Source of the DNA: Fontisubflavum oceani
Lineage (GTDB): Bacteria; Pseudomonadota; Alphaproteobacteria; Rhodobacterales; Rhodobacteraceae
Assembly: GCF_030407165.1 (NCBI RefSeq)
Contig: NZ_CP129111.1
Location: 2,666,001 to 2,730,000, forward strand
Reading direction: 5' to 3'
Length of the DNA stretch: 64,000 nt
Shown here piece by piece: positions 25,595-34,543 of the stretch (positions within the stretch are counted from its first letter, which is position 1; every line of letters begins with the position of its first letter). A program made the translations under genes and the position numbers. The notes under the pieces are model-generated. The model saw only the letters and a list, made by a program, of their open reading frames with translations, had not been told where the DNA came from and searched no databases.

Positions 25595-26593
25595 ATGCCA
25601 GCCAACCAAGGACCGTTCCCTAGGACCCGTTTCCGGCGCAACCGGTCGAGCGCCGCTTTGCGCGATCTCACACGGGAGACGGAGCTTTCGGTAAATGACC
25701 TGATCTGGCCAGTTTTCGTATGTGATGGCTCTGATGAGCGGCAAGCCATCGCGTCGATGCCTGGCGTCGAGCGGTTGAGTGTGGATCTGCTGGTGGATGC
25801 GGCGCGGGAAGCGCATGGTTTGGGTATCCCGGCGATCTGCCTCTTTCCCTATACCGATCCATCTCTGAAAACGGAGCTTTGCGAAGAGGCATGGAACCCC
25901 GACAATCTGTCAAACCATGCGATCCGCGCGATCAAAGATGCAGTGCCAGAGATCGCGATCATGACCGATATCGCGCTCGATCCCTATAACGCCAATGGTC
26001 ATGATGGGATTGTCCGCGATGGCGTGATCGTGAATGACGAAACGGTCGAGGCACTTGTGAAGATGGGCCTGGCGCAGGCGGAAGCCGGTGCGGATATCTT
26101 GGGGCCTTCCGATATGATGGACAGCCGGATTGGCGCACTTCGGGATGCGCTGGAAGCCGAGGGGCATGTCAACGTGACAATCATGTCCTATGCCGCGAAG
26201 TTCGCCAGCGCGTTTTATGGCCCATTCCGCGATGCGGTGGGCGCATCTGGCGCGCTGAAAGGGGACAAGAAAACCTATCAAATTGACCCGGCCAACCGGC
26301 AAGAGGCGCTCCGCTGTGTCGAACGTGATCTGTCCGAAGGGGCCGACATGGTGATGGTCAAACCTGGCCTGCCCTATCTTGACCTCTGCCGCGAGGTGAA
26401 AGATCGGTTCGGTGCGCCCACCTATGCCTATCAGGTCAGTGGGGAATACGCGATGATCGAGGCCGCCGCGGCCAATGGTTGGATCGATGGCGAGAAAGTC
26501 ATGCTGGAAAGCCTGATGGCGTTTCGGCGTGCCGGTTGTGACGGCGTCTTGACCTATTTCGCACCGCGCATCGCCAAAATCCTCAACCAATAG
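25595..26593 (+). CDS. hemB: Delta-aminolevulinic acid dehydratase (porphobilinogen synthase)
   Basis: 332-residue enzyme that condenses two 5-aminolevulinate molecules in tetrapyrrole synthesis. The Schiff-base lysines are in SYAAKFASAFYGPFR and MVMVKPGLPYLD. At the metal site the sequence reads ALDPYNANGHDGI, Asp-rich instead of the Cys triad of zinc enzymes, so it should be the magnesium/potassium-dependent type known from other alphaproteobacteria. Length is normal. It is divergent from the membrane protein gene. Confidence 0.97.
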   Translation: MPANQGPFPRTRFRRNRSSAALRDLTRETELSVNDLIWPVFVCDGSDERQAIASMPGVERLSVDLLVDAAREAHGLGIPAICLFPYTDPSLKTELCEEAWNPDNLSNHAIRAIKDAVPEIAIMTDIALDPYNANGHDGIVRDGVIVNDETVEALVKMGLAQAEAGADILGPSDMMDSRIGALRDALEAEGHVNVTIMSYAAKFASAFYGPFRDAVGASGALKGDKKTYQIDPANRQEALRCVERDLSEGADMVMVKPGLPYLDLCREVKDRFGAPTYAYQVSGEYAMIEAAAANGWIDGEKVMLESLMAFRRAGCDGVLTYFAPRIAKILNQ

Positions 26594-26728
26594 TGGTCAA
26601 ATCGGCAGGAACCCGCAGGTTTGGTGTCATTGACAGATGACAGCGGGCGGAATTCGGCGTAAGATCGTTGGAAATCTGGGCTGATATAGACCTGGAAATC
26701 TGAGGCATGACATAAAGGCGGATATCCG

Positions 26729-27283
26729 ATGAGCATTCTTTCCCGGCGCAATTTCGTGTTGAGCGCAGCCGCTGTTCCACTGGCGGCCTGCGGCAATGGC
26801 GTGGGCTCACAAGGGTCACAACGCATCGACGCCCGCGTCGATAGCGCGATCGATTTCATGTATAGCGAGGTGCCCGGCACTCAGGAGCTGGCCTTCAATG
26901 CGGCCGGTATGTTGGTCATGCCGCTGGTCACGGAAGCCGGCTTCGGTTTTGGCGGTTCTTATGGTCGCGGCGCGCTGCGGATCAACGGCGCAACGGTCGA
27001 TTACTACTCGGCCATCAGTGGCAGTTTTGGGCTTCAGATCGGTGCGCAGCAATATGCGCATACGTTGTTCTTCATGACGGAAGATGCGCTCAGCGAGTTC
27101 CGCCGTGGGCCCGGTTGGGCGGTGGGGGCGGATGTCCGCTACGCCGTCGTTAATCAGGGCGGCAATCTGGGGATCGACACCAACACTTTGCTCGATCCGG
27201 TGATTGCGGTGGTGTACGGTCAAGCGGGGCTGATTGCGGGTGCCACACTTGAGGGCACGCGCTATTCCCGGATCCTTCCCTAA
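26729..27283 (+). CDS. SYLF/YSC84-domain lipoprotein
   Basis: 184 residues. The N-terminus SRRNFVLSAAAVPLAACG combines an Arg-Arg motif with a lipobox (LAAC), so it is probably a Tat-exported lipoprotein. The mature part matches the SYLF (Ysc84 actin-binding-like) domain: AGMLVMPLVTEAGFGFGGSYGRG, YYSAISGSFGLQIGAQ, DVRYAVVNQGG. SYLF proteins bind lipids; the bacterial role is unknown. Upstream, GGAAATCTG is repeated directly at 26670 and 26694. Confidence 0.8.
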   Translation: MSILSRRNFVLSAAAVPLAACGNGVGSQGSQRIDARVDSAIDFMYSEVPGTQELAFNAAGMLVMPLVTEAGFGFGGSYGRGALRINGATVDYYSAISGSFGLQIGAQQYAHTLFFMTEDALSEFRRGPGWAVGADVRYAVVNQGGNLGIDTNTLLDPVIAVVYGQAGLIAGATLEGTRYSRILP

Positions 27284-27399
27284 GAAACACGCCTCTCTTA
27301 GATCGAAATTGAAACCCGGGCGGCAGGCTTTGCAATCCGGTCGTATTGTCGCTACCACCGGCACCGAGTTTTTCAATCTTGAATCGAGGTGCGCCCTAT

Positions 27400-29868
27400 A
27401 TGGCTGTCTTTCTGCGTTGGCTGGTCCGCCTGGTCACATTTGCCGTCGTCATCGCGGTATTGGCGGTCTCGCTTGCGGGGTGGATGGCGTCGCGCAGCTT
27501 GCCGGATTACGACGCCAATTGGACCGTGCCCGGGATCACCGCGCCAGTCGAAATCGTGCGCGCCAACGCAAATATCCCCCATGTTTTTGGCCGCACGGAT
27601 GCCGATGTCTATTACGGGCTCGGCTTTGCCCATGCGCAAGACCGTCTCTGGCAAATGCTGATGACTCGCCGGACGGCGCAGGGGCGTCTGTCGGAACTGT
27701 TTGGCGCGCGCACATTAGAAATTGATGAGTTGTTAAGGCGGCTTGACCTCTATGGGCATTCTACACGGTCTGTTGCCGCCCAAACGCCCGAGACCATCGC
27801 CGCGCTGGAGGCGTATTCCGCCGGGGTGAACGCTTGGTTGGAACTGGTGGGTCAAGAGGCGCTTGGCCGAGGCGCGCCTGAGTTGTTTCTCTTTGCACCC
27901 GAAATCGCGCCCTGGCAGCCCGCTGACAGTATTGCGATCACCAGCATGATGGCTTTGCAACTCGCTGGCCACCACGAGGAGGAGGTGCTGCGCGCCCGCG
28001 CCTCTTTGGCCTTGGACGACCCGGCCCGACTGGCCGATCTGATGCCGGACGTCCCCGGCGCAGGCATCGCGGCCTTGCCCGAATATGCCGCCCTCTTTGA
28101 CGTACCAATGCCGCAACATGCCGCCAACACATCGGCACCGCGCGATCCGCTGCATCCGAACCCGGGCCGGGGGCTTGCCGGTGCCTCAAATGCTTGGGCA
28201 GCGGCTCCAGGGCGGTCCGCCGCCGGTGCGACGCTTCTGGCCAATGATCCGCATCTGGGCCTGACCGCCCCAACAATTTGGTATCTTGCGCGGCTGGAGT
28301 TGTCGATCGGCGGGGTGATTGGTGCCAGCATTCCGGGCATGCCCGTCATACTTGCCGGCCGCACGGACCAGTTGGGATGGGGCATCACCTCGTCCTACAT
28401 GGATGATATCGACCTCTTCGTTGAACAGGTGAACCCGGACAATCCCGAGCAGTACCTCACCCCGGATGGATGGGCCGATTTTGAGACCCGGCGGACCATC
28501 ATCGAAGTTGCAGACAGCGCGCCGGTGACGATCACCCTGCGCTGGACGGAGAACGGCCCGGTGATCCCCGGCGATCATTGGAATATCGGGACTGTCACGC
28601 CGCCAGGCCATGTGATGAGCATGGCTTGGACCGCGCTTAGCGATGAAAACACCTCGATCCAAACGGGCCTGGAGCTGATGCGGGCACGCTCGGTCGACGA
28701 GGCGTTGGCCGCAGGCGAGGCCTTTGTTGCCCCGTCGCAAAACCTGACGGTGGTGGATACTGACGGCAATATCGCGCTGCAAACCATCGGTCATATGCCC
28801 TGGCGCCTCACGCAACACCAAAGCCAGGGGCGCATCCCCGCGCCTGGCTGGATCGCTGAAAATCGCTGGCAAGGCGTGACGCAATATTTCGCCAATCCGC
28901 ATTTTGTGAACCCCGAAGGCGGGATCGTCGGCAACACTAATAACAAGGTTATCGATCGGGAGTTTCCCCTCCATGTCTCCCACAGTTGGGGGGACACACA
29001 GCGCGTGACGCGCTGGCAGCGCCTGATGCAAAACCGACAGGTCCATACGCGGGACAGCTTCATCGAGGCGCAGCTGGATACGGTCTCTGCGGCAGCACGG
29101 AATATCCTGCCACTTGTCGCCCGCGACCTTTGGTTTTCTGGCGAAACGGCCCCTGAGGGAACACCAGAGCGGCGGCGGCAGCGGGCGTTGCAACTGCTGG
29201 CGGAGTGGAATGGCGAGATGAACGAACATCTGCCCGAACCGCTGATCTACGCCGCCTGGATGCGCGAGTTGCAACAGCGACTGATCCGCGACGATATCGG
29301 GCCGCTGGCCAATGAGTTCCTGAAGATTGAACCGCTTTTCATCGAACGGGTCTTCCGTGACGTCGATGGCGCGGCAATCTGGTGCGATGTGCGCCCGTCG
29401 ACGGCGGTTGAGACCTGTACCGACATCGCACGCCTGGCGCTCGATGACGCGTTGCAATGGCTTGAAGAACGCTATGGCGCAGGGGTGGAAAGCTGGCGAT
29501 GGGGCGCGGCACATGAGGCGCAACACGACCATCAGGTTTTAGGTGATACGGCCCTCTTCTCCTGGGTCGTCAATATCCGCCAACCCACCTCCGGCGGAGA
29601 CTTCACCCTTCAACGCGCCGCGACGCCGGGCACCCTGCCCGACCCGTTCCTGAATACCCATTCCGCGGGCTATCGCGGCGTCTATGACTTCGCCGATCCA
29701 GACAGCTCTGTCTTCGTCATTGCCACAGGCCAATCCGGCCACCCGCTCAGCCCCTATTACGACGATTTGGGCGAGCTCTGGCGACGCGGCGAATACATCC
29801 CGATGTCGCTTGACCCGGACTTAGCAAGAGCAGGGAATGTCGGCGTCACCGTTTTGACGCCTCGTTGA
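27400..29868 (+). CDS. Penicillin acylase family protein (Ntn hydrolase)
   Basis: 822-residue precursor with an N-terminal membrane/signal helix (LVRLVTFAVVIAVLAVSLAG), the alpha-subunit region (IPHVFGRTDADVYYGLGFAHAQDRLWQM) and the autoprocessing site GLAGASNAWA. The Ser there becomes the N-terminal nucleophile of the beta subunit. NDPHLGLTAPTIWY and GITSSYMDDIDLF follow as in penicillin G acylases and acyl-homoserine-lactone acylases (PvdQ, QuiP). The substrate is unknown; AHL quorum quenching is one possibility. ATG 27400 (MAVFLRW) is preferred to 27346. Confidence 0.88.
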   Translation: MAVFLRWLVRLVTFAVVIAVLAVSLAGWMASRSLPDYDANWTVPGITAPVEIVRANANIPHVFGRTDADVYYGLGFAHAQDRLWQMLMTRRTAQGRLSELFGARTLEIDELLRRLDLYGHSTRSVAAQTPETIAALEAYSAGVNAWLELVGQEALGRGAPELFLFAPEIAPWQPADSIAITSMMALQLAGHHEEEVLRARASLALDDPARLADLMPDVPGAGIAALPEYAALFDVPMPQHAANTSAPRDPLHPNPGRGLAGASNAWAAAPGRSAAGATLLANDPHLGLTAPTIWYLARLELSIGGVIGASIPGMPVILAGRTDQLGWGITSSYMDDIDLFVEQVNPDNPEQYLTPDGWADFETRRTIIEVADSAPVTITLRWTENGPVIPGDHWNIGTVTPPGHVMSMAWTALSDENTSIQTGLELMRARSVDEALAAGEAFVAPSQNLTVVDTDGNIALQTIGHMPWRLTQHQSQGRIPAPGWIAENRWQGVTQYFANPHFVNPEGGIVGNTNNKVIDREFPLHVSHSWGDTQRVTRWQRLMQNRQVHTRDSFIEAQLDTVSAAARNILPLVARDLWFSGETAPEGTPERRRQRALQLLAEWNGEMNEHLPEPLIYAAWMRELQQRLIRDDIGPLANEFLKIEPLFIERVFRDVDGAAIWCDVRPSTAVETCTDIARLALDDALQWLEERYGAGVESWRWGAAHEAQHDHQVLGDTALFSWVVNIRQPTSGGDFTLQRAATPGTLPDPFLNTHSAGYRGVYDFADPDSSVFVIATGQSGHPLSPYYDDLGELWRRGEYIPMSLDPDLARAGNVGVTVLTPR

Positions 29869-29988
29869 AATTGCAGAGTCTGCTAGGTGTGGACGGAGAA
29901 GAGATTGGGACTACGGTCCAAGTTGAACTTAACTCGGCTGATCACCCCGTTCGCGACGGCTTATGTTGGCACGAAAGCCTCTCACGGA

Positions 29989-30855
29989 TCATATGCCGTC
30001 GACAAAGTCCCTCACCTTTCGCCAGTAGCTTCGCCCGACAGGCACTTCCTCACCAGATGATAGGACGATAACCCGTGCACCTTGCCGTGTGCGATACTCC
30101 CGGATCGCCGAGCGTGACACCCACCACGACCGATGGACACGGATGCCGAAATCTCCAAGCGCCTCGGATGCCTCGCCGATCGATCCGCGCAGCAATGTCT
30201 CGCCAAGTTTGGTCTCTGCACGCAGGTAGTGGTCTTGCGCCTGAAGCAGAATAAGGTCTGGCCCAAGGTCCGGTGGGAGACAGTCCAACCAGGACGGCCG
30301 AGATAGGGCAGCGACGTCGCTTTTGACGTGAGTGTTCCGTTCCGGGATCACCTCAAACATGTAGCTGACCGCCAAGGAGATCACGGCAACGTAAGGTAGC
30401 AACCGGATGAACTCCGCAAAAAACGGATCCGCGAGCAAGACGGCGTGCAAACCCGCAAGCCAAGCCGCCACCAAGACACTCGCGGCCAGTGCCCCCAACC
30501 CGACACTCAGCGGCGCAGAGACACTCAAGGTCTCACACCAAGTTGTCACCGCAATAGACGTCAGAAGGCCGATCCAGTAGCTGGTGATCACGACGACCGC
30601 CCAGTAGGTCAGACGCAAAGGCACCGGCATTGTTGTGTAGGTCCCGAATGGACCGGTAAGCCCGGCGACGACAGCGGCACAGGCAAGCCCCGCCCAGAGC
30701 AACCGGTTTCGAGCCTCCGCCCGCGCTTCCGCAAGCGTCTCGCCGAGCAAAGTGTCATTCGCGACAAAGCTCATGTCGTTGGCGCCAAACCCGTTTTGTG
30801 CCGTTTTCAGGAACGCTACCACACTTCGGAAAAGGTTCAACGCTGAGGGAGGCAT
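29989..30855 (-). CDS. Membrane-anchored LytTR-domain transcriptional regulator
   Basis: 288 residues: four hydrophobic segments in the first two thirds, then a C-terminal LytTR DNA-binding domain (LLQAQDHYLRAET, RVHRSWWVSRSAI, VPVGRSYWRKVRDF). Membrane LytTR proteins often repress their own or neighbouring genes and are controlled by a partner membrane protein, which is not seen here. The start could be 30855 or the ATG at 30774 (MSFVAND); neither has a clear Shine-Dalgarno sequence. It is divergent from an SMR transporter gene, its most likely target. Confidence 0.82.
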   Translation of the reverse strand: MPPSALNLFRSVVAFLKTAQNGFGANDMSFVANDTLLGETLAEARAEARNRLLWAGLACAAVVAGLTGPFGTYTTMPVPLRLTYWAVVVITSYWIGLLTSIAVTTWCETLSVSAPLSVGLGALAASVLVAAWLAGLHAVLLADPFFAEFIRLLPYVAVISLAVSYMFEVIPERNTHVKSDVAALSRPSWLDCLPPDLGPDLILLQAQDHYLRAETKLGETLLRGSIGEASEALGDFGIRVHRSWWVSRSAIREYRTRQGARVIVLSSGEEVPVGRSYWRKVRDFVDGI

Positions 30856-31006
30856 ACATGCGTCATGCCATCAGAGTCTGTCTTGGAGCGCGTTTCGCGC
30901 CCTTCTGCGCCATCGCAGCCGACACCAATTGGCGTCGAACGTAAAGATCCAAGCTTTGGCCATCCCCGCGCCGGCTACCTTTCACGATCATCCAGGAGAC
31001 CTTCCA

Positions 31007-31342
31007 ATGCCCACACCCTATGTCTATCTCGTCGCATCCGTCATTGCAGAGACGATTGGCTATTCCGCTCTCAACGCAAGTGCGCAATTCTCGAAGCTAT
31101 GGCCCTCCCTTATCGTGATCGTGGGTCTGGGCAGTTCCTTCTATTTTCTGACACTTGCGTTGAAGTACATGCCCTTGGGCATCACCTACGCCGCTGCCTC
31201 CGGCCTAGGTGTCGTCTTCGTGGCTGCCGCTGGTGTGTTGGTTTTTGGCCAGAAACTCGATTTGGCGGCGATGGTCGGCCTCGCCTTCATCATCTCTGGC
31301 ATCGTCATTATCAACGCACTTTCGGATTTCGCCCTTCATTAG
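31007..31342 (+). CDS. Small multidrug resistance (SMR) family transporter
   Basis: 111 residues, four membrane helices. The essential Glu of helix 1 is in VIAETIGYSALNASAQFSK, and LALKYMPLGITYAAASGLGVV is the family block of helix 3. It probably exports small cationic compounds or guanidinium in exchange for protons, working as a dimer. AGGAGA at 30994-30999 precedes the ATG at 31007. The open frame continues upstream to 30752, but that part is not homologous and overlaps the divergent regulator. The 150-bp gap to the LytTR gene holds both promoters. Confidence 0.9.
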   Translation: MPTPYVYLVASVIAETIGYSALNASAQFSKLWPSLIVIVGLGSSFYFLTLALKYMPLGITYAAASGLGVVFVAAAGVLVFGQKLDLAAMVGLAFIISGIVIINALSDFALH

Positions 31343-31367
31343 CGGCTCCAAGCATTCGCCCAAGGAC

Positions 31368-32660
31368 TCAAAGCTGACGAAACGCCTTTTCCTGACGGGC
31401 GGTCCATTGGACGATGAAATGGGCCGCTTGCTCTCTTTGCTCTTCGGCCTCGACCACCCCCTGATTGTAGAGCCAGGCGCGTTTGCGGCCGTCGCTATGC
31501 GGTAGGTCCAACTCACTCATGTGTCGTGGCGGCGATACGTTTTTCGCGATCTCGGTCAGGAGCGAGTCCATCCCCAGACCTGTCAGCGCGGAGATCACAT
31601 GGGTATTGTCCCTCCGCGCGGCGATTTGAGTTAACTCGGCAGCCCGTTCCGGCGGCAACTGGTCTGATTTGTTCCAAACCTCGATCATTGGCGCGCCGTC
31701 TTCGACGCCGAGGTCGGTCAGAATAGCCGCGACATCCGCCGCCTGCGCTTCCGTTTCCGGATGCGCGATGTCGCGGACATGGACAATCAGATCCGCGTCC
31801 AACACCTCTTCCAAGGTTGCCCGGAACGCCGCGACCAGTTGGGTCGGCAAATCGCTGATGAACCCCACCGTGTCGGACAAGATCACCTCTGTCCCGTCGG
31901 GCAAGGCGACGGCTCGCATGGTCGGATCAAGCGTCGCGAAAAGCATGTCTTTCGCCATCACCTCCGCCCCGGTCAGCCGGTTGAACAAGGTCGATTTGCC
32001 CGCATTGGTATAGCCCACCAACGCGACCACGGGATAAGGGACTTTCTTGCGGGCCGCGCGATGCAAGGAACGGGTCTTTACGACTTTCGCCAATTGTCGG
32101 CGGATGCGGGTGACCGCGTCATCGATGGCGCGCCGGTCAGCCTCGATCTGGGTTTCACCGGGGCCACCGACAAACCCCAGACCGCCCCGCTGGCGCTCCA
32201 AATGGGTCCAGGCGCGGACCAATCGGGTGCGTTGATAAGAGAGCGCGGCCAACTCGACCTGTAATACGCCTTCGCGGGTTCGGGCACGATCCGCGAAAAT
32301 CTCCAGGATCAGGCCGGTGCGATCAAGAAGCTTCACGCCCCATTTTTTCTCAAGATTCCGTTGTTGGACTGGGGTGACCGGCCCATCGATCAAGACGAGG
32401 CCAGCCTCCGCCCCCTCGATCATCCGACCGAGCTCCGCGATCTTGCCTGATCCGAACAACATTCCAGGTTGCGCCTTCGGCAGGCGCACGACCTCCGCGC
32501 CGACCACCTCAAGCTCAGGCAAAGCCGCCGCCAACGCAACAGCCTCTTCCAACGCTGGCTCAGCAGCGTGGCGGGTGCGGTCGGTCTGTATATCGGGGTG
32601 AAGGACTACGGCCCGCATAGCCGGACCGCCACCATCAGATGTCAGCGGAGTCTCGCTCAC
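31368..32660 (-). CDS. hflX: Ribosome-associated GTPase HflX
   Basis: 430-residue GTPase that binds and splits stalled ribosomes. The N-terminal HflX domain contains MLFGSGKIAEL and LSYQRTRLVRAWTHLERQRGG. The G domain has G1 GYTNAGKSTLFNRL, G3 DTVGFISDLP and G4 NKSD. It starts inside the last codons of hfq (ATGA overlap), the order hfq-hflX known from many proteobacteria. Confidence 0.96.
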   Translation of the reverse strand: MSETPLTSDGGGPAMRAVVLHPDIQTDRTRHAAEPALEEAVALAAALPELEVVGAEVVRLPKAQPGMLFGSGKIAELGRMIEGAEAGLVLIDGPVTPVQQRNLEKKWGVKLLDRTGLILEIFADRARTREGVLQVELAALSYQRTRLVRAWTHLERQRGGLGFVGGPGETQIEADRRAIDDAVTRIRRQLAKVVKTRSLHRAARKKVPYPVVALVGYTNAGKSTLFNRLTGAEVMAKDMLFATLDPTMRAVALPDGTEVILSDTVGFISDLPTQLVAAFRATLEEVLDADLIVHVRDIAHPETEAQAADVAAILTDLGVEDGAPMIEVWNKSDQLPPERAAELTQIAARRDNTHVISALTGLGMDSLLTEIAKNVSPPRHMSELDLPHSDGRKRAWLYNQGVVEAEEQREQAAHFIVQWTARQEKAFRQL

Positions 32661-32890
32661 TCTTCCCCATCATAGAGATTGATCGGTTGCGCCGGCATCA
32701 CCGTCGAGATCGCATGTTTATACACCAGCTGCGACTGTCCGTCGCGGCGAAGCAACACGCAAAAATTGTCGAACCAAGTGATCACACCCTGCAGCTTGAC
32801 GCCGTTGATCAGGAAAATCGTGACCGGGACCTTTGTTTTGCGGACGTGGTTAAGAAACGCGTCCTGCAGATTTTGCTTGTTTTCGGCCAT
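32657..32890 (-). CDS. hfq: RNA chaperone Hfq
   Basis: 77-residue hexameric Sm-like protein. The Sm1 motif region VTIFLINGVKLQGVITWFDNF and Sm2 motif YKHAIST are canonical, and QNLQDAFLNHVRK is the N-terminal helix. There is a short acidic C-terminus as in other alphaproteobacteria. It mediates sRNA-mRNA pairing, relevant to the sRNA candidate at 13625. It is co-translated with hflX (4-bp overlap); the 131 bp upstream probably hold a promoter. Confidence 0.98.
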   Translation of the reverse strand: MAENKQNLQDAFLNHVRKTKVPVTIFLINGVKLQGVITWFDNFCVLLRRDGQSQLVYKHAISTVMPAQPINLYDGEE

Positions 32891-33021
32891 TTAGAAACTT
32901 GCCTTGTCGTTGGTGCTGTCTTTGAGATTGACAGTCTGTGAGCAGACGAAGCGGAGTATGGGGGCAAGTGCGGCGGAATTCCCCGATTCCAGCGCATTAG
33001 AATGGCGATGCTGCAAATGCA

Positions 33022-34539
33022 TCACGCCCGCCAATATCCCGGGTTGATCAGTGCCAAAAGAACCAGTGTTTCAAGGCGCCCTACAATCATCGCCCCGGCC
33101 AGGATCAACTTCGCCGCATCGCCGAGCCCGATATAGGAGATCGGTGTTTCTGCCGCGACGGCCGCCAGTGGGCCCGTCGTGGTCAGCGCCGAGACGGCCA
33201 AGACCAACGCGGCCTCAAAGCTCAATCCGGTGAGCGCCAGGGCGGCCATGATCACGGCCATCGACAGGATGAACAGCATGAAGAAAATCCAGGCGATGTA
33301 GGCCCCTTCGCGTCGGATACGGCGGCCCAAGCGCCCTGCACCAGCTACAGAGTGCGGGTGCAGCAGCTTCTCCATCTCCCGCGTGCCGTGTTTATAGAGC
33401 GCGTAGACGCGCAACAGCTTCACGCCGCCGGCTGTTGTCGCAACGCCGCCGCCCATCAAAACCAAACCGATCAGGACCAATCCAGGCGTCGGCAGGCCAG
33501 ACCAAGCCCGCGCCTCGACCCAACTCTCGGAGACGAAGCCGGTCGTTGTAAGAAACGACAGCACCGTGAAAACGCTGCCCCAGAGCGCGGTCATCGCCCC
33601 TTCGACATTGGCCAATTCATCCACCTCAAGCGCGCCCAACCAATGCCGCGCGAAGAGCAAGGTCGGGAGTACGATCACGGCAAAAAGCGCCAGCCGCAGT
33701 TCCCGGTCTTTCGCCAGCCGCTTTGCGGTTTCACTTGAAAAACCGGAGGTAAAGGACCGTCGCGACACGGCAAAAATGAAGAATAGGAAGATCAACACCT
33801 CCCCCGCGACCCCGCTTGGCCGCCCTTCAAGCCCACCTGTCGGGCTGATCCCCGAGGTCGCCAAAGTGGACATCGAATGGATCAATGCGGTCAGCGGCAT
33901 CTCTCCCGACACCAACAACCCGATCCAAAGCGCCATGGTCAAAGACAGATAAACCGGGGCCAGACGGGCCGCGTGGCGGGTTAGCCGTTCGGCCGGTGTG
34001 GCCGCCTGCATTTGGCCCGACCCGGATTGTACGCGGTCCAGGCTCACCGCTTCCGAGGTCACCTCATAGCCGCCCAAATTCAACGGCGCCAAGACCGCGA
34101 CCGCCGTCACCCAGATCAGAAATCCGCCCAGCCACCCGACAAGGCCGCGCCAAAGATGCACCGCCGGGCTGAGCCGTTCAGGTTCGAAAAAACTCGCGCC
34201 CGTGGTGGTCAGGCTCGAGACCATTTCGAGATAGACATTGATATAGCGTGTGTTGCCCACCGCCTCCGCAAAGGGAAACGCGAGGATCAGCGGCAACAGC
34301 AGATAGGCCGCCAGAAGTGCCACCAAATGCGCCCGAGGCGAGGTAACCGCCGGCAGGGTTTGCGTCGCAAATCCAATCAGCCCGGTAAGGATCAAAAACA
34401 GAAGCGAGGAATAGAAAAAGACCCGCGCAATAAGGTGATCATCCAAGGCGGAGGCCACCGCAGCGGGCAACATCATCGCCAGCGCGCTCACCCCCATGAG
34501 CACAACAATCAGCGGCAGGCGAGAGAGATAGCCGCTCAT
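33022..34539 (-). CDS. trkH: Trk-type potassium uptake protein TrkH
   Basis: 505-residue membrane subunit of the TrkAH potassium channel/transporter, with repeated M1-P-M2 units. The pore-loop-type segments MVSSLTTTGASFF, MSTLATSGISPTGG and SFLTTTGFVSESW correspond to selectivity filters, and ALTTTGPLA to the last one. The ATG at 34539 lies 4 bp after the trkA stop, so the two are coupled. An in-frame extension to 34635 lies within trkA and is rejected. Confidence 0.95.
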   Translation of the reverse strand: MSGYLSRLPLIVVLMGVSALAMMLPAAVASALDDHLIARVFFYSSLLFLILTGLIGFATQTLPAVTSPRAHLVALLAAYLLLPLILAFPFAEAVGNTRYINVYLEMVSSLTTTGASFFEPERLSPAVHLWRGLVGWLGGFLIWVTAVAVLAPLNLGGYEVTSEAVSLDRVQSGSGQMQAATPAERLTRHAARLAPVYLSLTMALWIGLLVSGEMPLTALIHSMSTLATSGISPTGGLEGRPSGVAGEVLIFLFFIFAVSRRSFTSGFSSETAKRLAKDRELRLALFAVIVLPTLLFARHWLGALEVDELANVEGAMTALWGSVFTVLSFLTTTGFVSESWVEARAWSGLPTPGLVLIGLVLMGGGVATTAGGVKLLRVYALYKHGTREMEKLLHPHSVAGAGRLGRRIRREGAYIAWIFFMLFILSMAVIMAALALTGLSFEAALVLAVSALTTTGPLAAVAAETPISYIGLGDAAKLILAGAMIVGRLETLVLLALINPGYWRA

Positions 34540-34543
34540 CGCG

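Noticed and set aside
28186..29532. 448-codon open frame opposite the penicillin acylase gene
   Set aside because: Antisense shadow with random composition; the acylase frame shows clear family motifs throughout.
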